Assembly: GCA_025465385.1 (NCBI GenBank)
Contig: JAODNG010000275.1
Coordinates: 1 to 16,398, forward strand
Length of the DNA stretch: 16,398 nucleotides
DNA from: Pseudonocardiales bacterium
Lineage (GTDB): Bacteria > Actinomycetota > Actinomycetes > Mycobacteriales > Pseudonocardiaceae
Direction: 5' to 3'
The notes beneath the pieces are model-generated. The model was not told the DNA's origin, did not search any database, and was given only the letters and a program-made list of their open reading frames with translations. Positions 14,531 through 16,398 of the stretch are shown here, piece by piece; position 1 is the first letter of the stretch, and each line of letters begins with the position of its first letter. The position numbers were made by a program, and so were the translations under genes.

Positions 14531-14535
14531 AGGGT

Positions 14536-15771
14536 ATGTCGACGGCGGCGGTGTGGCAAGACTGCGATGCCGCATTGGTCGCCGAGTTGGGTGCGTTGGA
14601 GACCCGGTTGCATTCGACCTGGGCGCAAATGCTGTCGGTGGTCGCTGAAATCGATTCCCGGGGGACCGCGGCAACGGTGGGGTACACCACCACCGTCGAG
14701 CTGGTACGGGCGGTGGGGCGGGTATCGCTGGGTGAGGCCCGGGCCCGGGTCGCTGCGTCCGCTGATGTGCTGCCCAGCCGCGGGCTCAACGGTGCGCCCG
14801 TCCAGCCGAAACTCCCAGCTACCGCTGTAGCGGTAGCTGAGCACGCGATCGGCGCGGCTGACGTCAGGGTGATCCGTTCGGTCCTGGCCCGGATCCCCCC
14901 GCACCTGGGTGATCAGACGCGGGCCGAGGTCGAAGCCGAGCTGGCCCACCACGCCCGCACGCTCGATGCCGGGCAACTGGAGACGCTGGGCAAACGGATC
15001 CTCGCGTATTTAGATCAGGACGGCGCACGCCCGAAAGACACCTGCGACACTCGCCGACACCTCTGCTTCCGGGACCGCAACGGTGGCTATGAGCTGGCCG
15101 GATGGCTCGACCGGGAAGCCGCTGAGATCGTCCGCGCGGCACTAAGCCCACTGGCTGCGCCCCGCCCAGCCACCGATACCGAAATTGACTTGCGCACCGC
15201 GTCGCAACGCGACGCCGACGCACTGGTTGAACTGGCCCATCGCGCGTTGGGCGCTGGTGACCTACCCACCGAAGGTGGGGAACGCCCGCAGGTCGTCGTG
15301 ACGGTGAGCCTGGTCGTGCTTCGAGGCCGGATCGGTTCGGCGTCGCTGGCGTTGGGCGGTCCGATCAACGCTGACGTCGCCCGGCGGATCGCCTGCGACG
15401 CCCAGGTCATCCCGATGGTGTTAGGTGCCCGAGGTGAACCACTTGATGTCGGGCGCGCCAGCCACACCATTCCCACCGCGATCCGCCGTGCGGTCATTGT
15501 TCGGGACCGCGGATGCGCCTTTCCCGGTTGTTCTGTACCAGCTCGCTGGTGCGAAATACATCACATTGTCCATTGGGCCGATGATGGTCCCACCAGCGTC
15601 GGAAACTGCGTCGCCCTGTGCGGTCGGCACCACCGACTTCTCCACCATTCCAGCTGGCGAATACACATGGCCGGCGGTATCCCAGAATTCCACCCACCAC
15701 CATGGCTCGGCGGACCACCACGCCGAAACCCCCTCCACCTGACTTCGGACCTGGCACGAAGCCGCCAGTAG
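14536..15771 (+). CDS. DUF222 / HNH endonuclease domain protein (13E12-repeat type)
   Basis: 411-residue protein with the actinobacterial DUF222 region (about 10-300) joined to a C-terminal HNH nuclease domain. The nuclease part reads RDRGCAFPGC (324-332), EIHHIVHWADDGPTSVGN (340-357) and LCGRHHRLLHH (361-371). The His pair 342/343, Asn357 and His365/366 would form the metal-dependent active site. Cys327, Cys332, Cys339 and Cys362 could bind a structural zinc. The family is multicopy and highly variable in mycobacteria and relatives, and its biological role is unsettled; a link to mobile DNA is often suspected. The protein is full length and not degraded. It stands alone on the plus strand between two minus-strand genes, and its stop codon lies in a strong hairpin. 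Confidence 0.92.
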   Translation: MSTAAVWQDCDAALVAELGALETRLHSTWAQMLSVVAEIDSRGTAATVGYTTTVELVRAVGRVSLGEARARVAASADVLPSRGLNGAPVQPKLPATAVAVAEHAIGAADVRVIRSVLARIPPHLGDQTRAEVEAELAHHARTLDAGQLETLGKRILAYLDQDGARPKDTCDTRRHLCFRDRNGGYELAGWLDREAAEIVRAALSPLAAPRPATDTEIDLRTASQRDADALVELAHRALGAGDLPTEGGERPQVVVTVSLVVLRGRIGSASLALGGPINADVARRIACDAQVIPMVLGARGEPLDVGRASHTIPTAIRRAVIVRDRGCAFPGCSVPARWCEIHHIVHWADDGPTSVGNCVALCGRHHRLLHHSSWRIHMAGGIPEFHPPPWLGGPPRRNPLHLTSDLARSRQ

Positions 15772-15790
15772 CGGCGCGCTGCTACTGGCG
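15763..15790 (+). terminator. Perfect 10-bp hairpin over the HNH gene stop codon
   Basis: CGCCAGTAGC (15763-15772) pairs perfectly with GCTACTGGCG (15781-15790) around the 8-base loop ggcgcgct, and two further pairs (one G-U) can form inside it. The TAG stop at 15769-15771 is in the left arm. No T-tract follows. It separates the HNH gene from the convergent transporter gene and is a probable terminator. I see nothing else in the rest of the gap to 15875. Confidence 0.6.
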
Positions 15791-15875
15791 AACCTCCGCG
15801 GCCCGTACACGGCTGACCGCGACCCTGACGCTCACCCGCGCCAGACCACGTCTCGAGCGCGCCGACATCTCCTGC

Positions 15876-16398
15876 CTAGATTGTGCCGGTCAGCGCCTGC
15901 AGGCCGAGGCTGCTGGCCGCCACGGCCACCCACAGCAGCGCTCCCAAGAGCAACGGGCGGCGCCCTGCCTTACGCATGTCCGCCGGCCGAAGCGACAGCC
16001 CGATTCCGGCCAATGCTGTGGTGATCAGGAATGTGCCCAACACCGAGAGCACCGGATGCCAGGAGGTCGGGATCAGGCCGAGGCTGTCCAGGCCGGCCGC
16101 CAAGACGAACCCGACGAGGAACATCGGCACGATCTTGCGCCACGGCATGGCGCGGACGCTGAAATCCGTCGTTTCCTTGCGAGCCTTGAGGATGGCGAGC
16201 ACGATCACGATCGGGATGAGCATCAAGGTCCGGGTGAGCTTGACGACGATGCCGGCGGCCCCGGCGTCACCCCCGTAGGCGTAGGCAGCGGCGACCACTG
16301 AGGACGTGTCGTTGATCGCGGTGCCGCTCCACAGGCCGAAGGAGTGCGGGCTCATCCCGAGCAGGTGTCCGATCGGCGGGAAGAGCAACACGGCCGCG
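15876..16398 (-). CDS. YeiH-type putative sulfate exporter family transporter (C-terminal part, runs off the window)
   Basis: The last 174 or so residues of a membrane protein whose N-terminus lies beyond the right edge; the frame remains open to the end of the window. The signature FGLWSGTAINDTSSVVAAAYAYG followed by VVKLTRTLMLIPIVIVLAIL matches the YeiH/PF03601 family (conserved hypothetical 698, annotated as putative sulfate exporters). About five hydrophobic helices are visible, including KIVPMFLVGFVLAAGLDSLG, VLGTFLITTALAGIGLSL and the final LLLGALLWVAVAASSLGLQAL. Family members have about ten helices and 320-350 residues, so roughly half is missing. The sulfate role is a family annotation and is weakly supported experimentally. 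Confidence 0.88.
   Translation of the reverse strand, partial: AAVLLFPPIGHLLGMSPHSFGLWSGTAINDTSSVVAAAYAYGGDAGAAGIVVKLTRTLMLIPIVIVLAILKARKETTDFSVRAMPWRKIVPMFLVGFVLAAGLDSLGLIPTSWHPVLSVLGTFLITTALAGIGLSLRPADMRKAGRRPLLLGALLWVAVAASSLGLQALTGTI

Noticed and set aside
13507..14532. 341-residue plus-strand frame opposite the aldo/keto reductase gene
   Set aside because: It is antisense to a complete reductase with its catalytic tetrad and shows no domain of its own.
14377..14535. tRNA or structured RNA in the divergent gap before the HNH gene
   Set aside because: No cloverleaf arms, GTTC-like T-arm or long conserved stems were found; promoter-like boxes explain the region better.

Overview
The window is a strongly G+C-rich chromosomal segment of an actinomycete. 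The gene families point to the Mycobacteriales/Pseudonocardiales part of Actinomycetota: a LytR-CpsA-Psr wall ligase with a LytR_C domain, a DUF222/HNH '13E12-type' nuclease, DUF1345 and DUF2127 membrane proteins, GTG starts and hairpins without U-tracts. The exact genus cannot be read from this sequence. Coding density is high, no gap without a gene exceeds 300 bp, and I see no rRNA, tRNA, CRISPR array or insertion sequence.

Region 1 (about 200-7276, minus strand) is one functional module. In transcription order it holds a lipoprotein, two different ABC ATPases, an 886-residue FtsX/MacB-type permease, an OmpR-family response regulator and its histidine kinase. The first four genes are chained by stop/start overlaps (TAGTG, ATGA, GTGA). 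The regulator gene follows after 61 bp and the kinase after a further 30 bp. Both non-coding gaps in front of the transcription units contain short direct repeats with an 11-bp period, the usual geometry of OmpR/PhoB-type sites: two perfect 8-mers before the regulator and three looser copies before the lipoprotein. The inference is a self-regulated envelope-stress or antimicrobial-export system. A tiny His/Asp/Arg-rich reading frame with a strong Shine-Dalgarno converges on the kinase gene at 93-197.

Region 2 (7277-10863, minus strand) holds a CtaG-like membrane protein that lacks the usual metal-ligand histidines, an LCP cell-wall ligase and a DUF1345 membrane protein. A 64-residue acidic protein gene diverges from this group at 10934-11128.

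Region 3 (11145-14376, minus strand) holds an aldo/keto reductase, a Tat-exported phosphoesterase of the phospholipase C/AcpA family and a DUF2127 membrane protein with a Cys/His motif. Region 4 holds a DUF222-HNH nuclease gene (plus strand), read from an AT-rich divergent promoter region, and a YeiH-type transporter gene on the minus strand that runs off the right edge. The three convergent junctions (about 200, 11137 and 15775) each carry a perfect inverted repeat at or over the stop codons, which I read as terminators.
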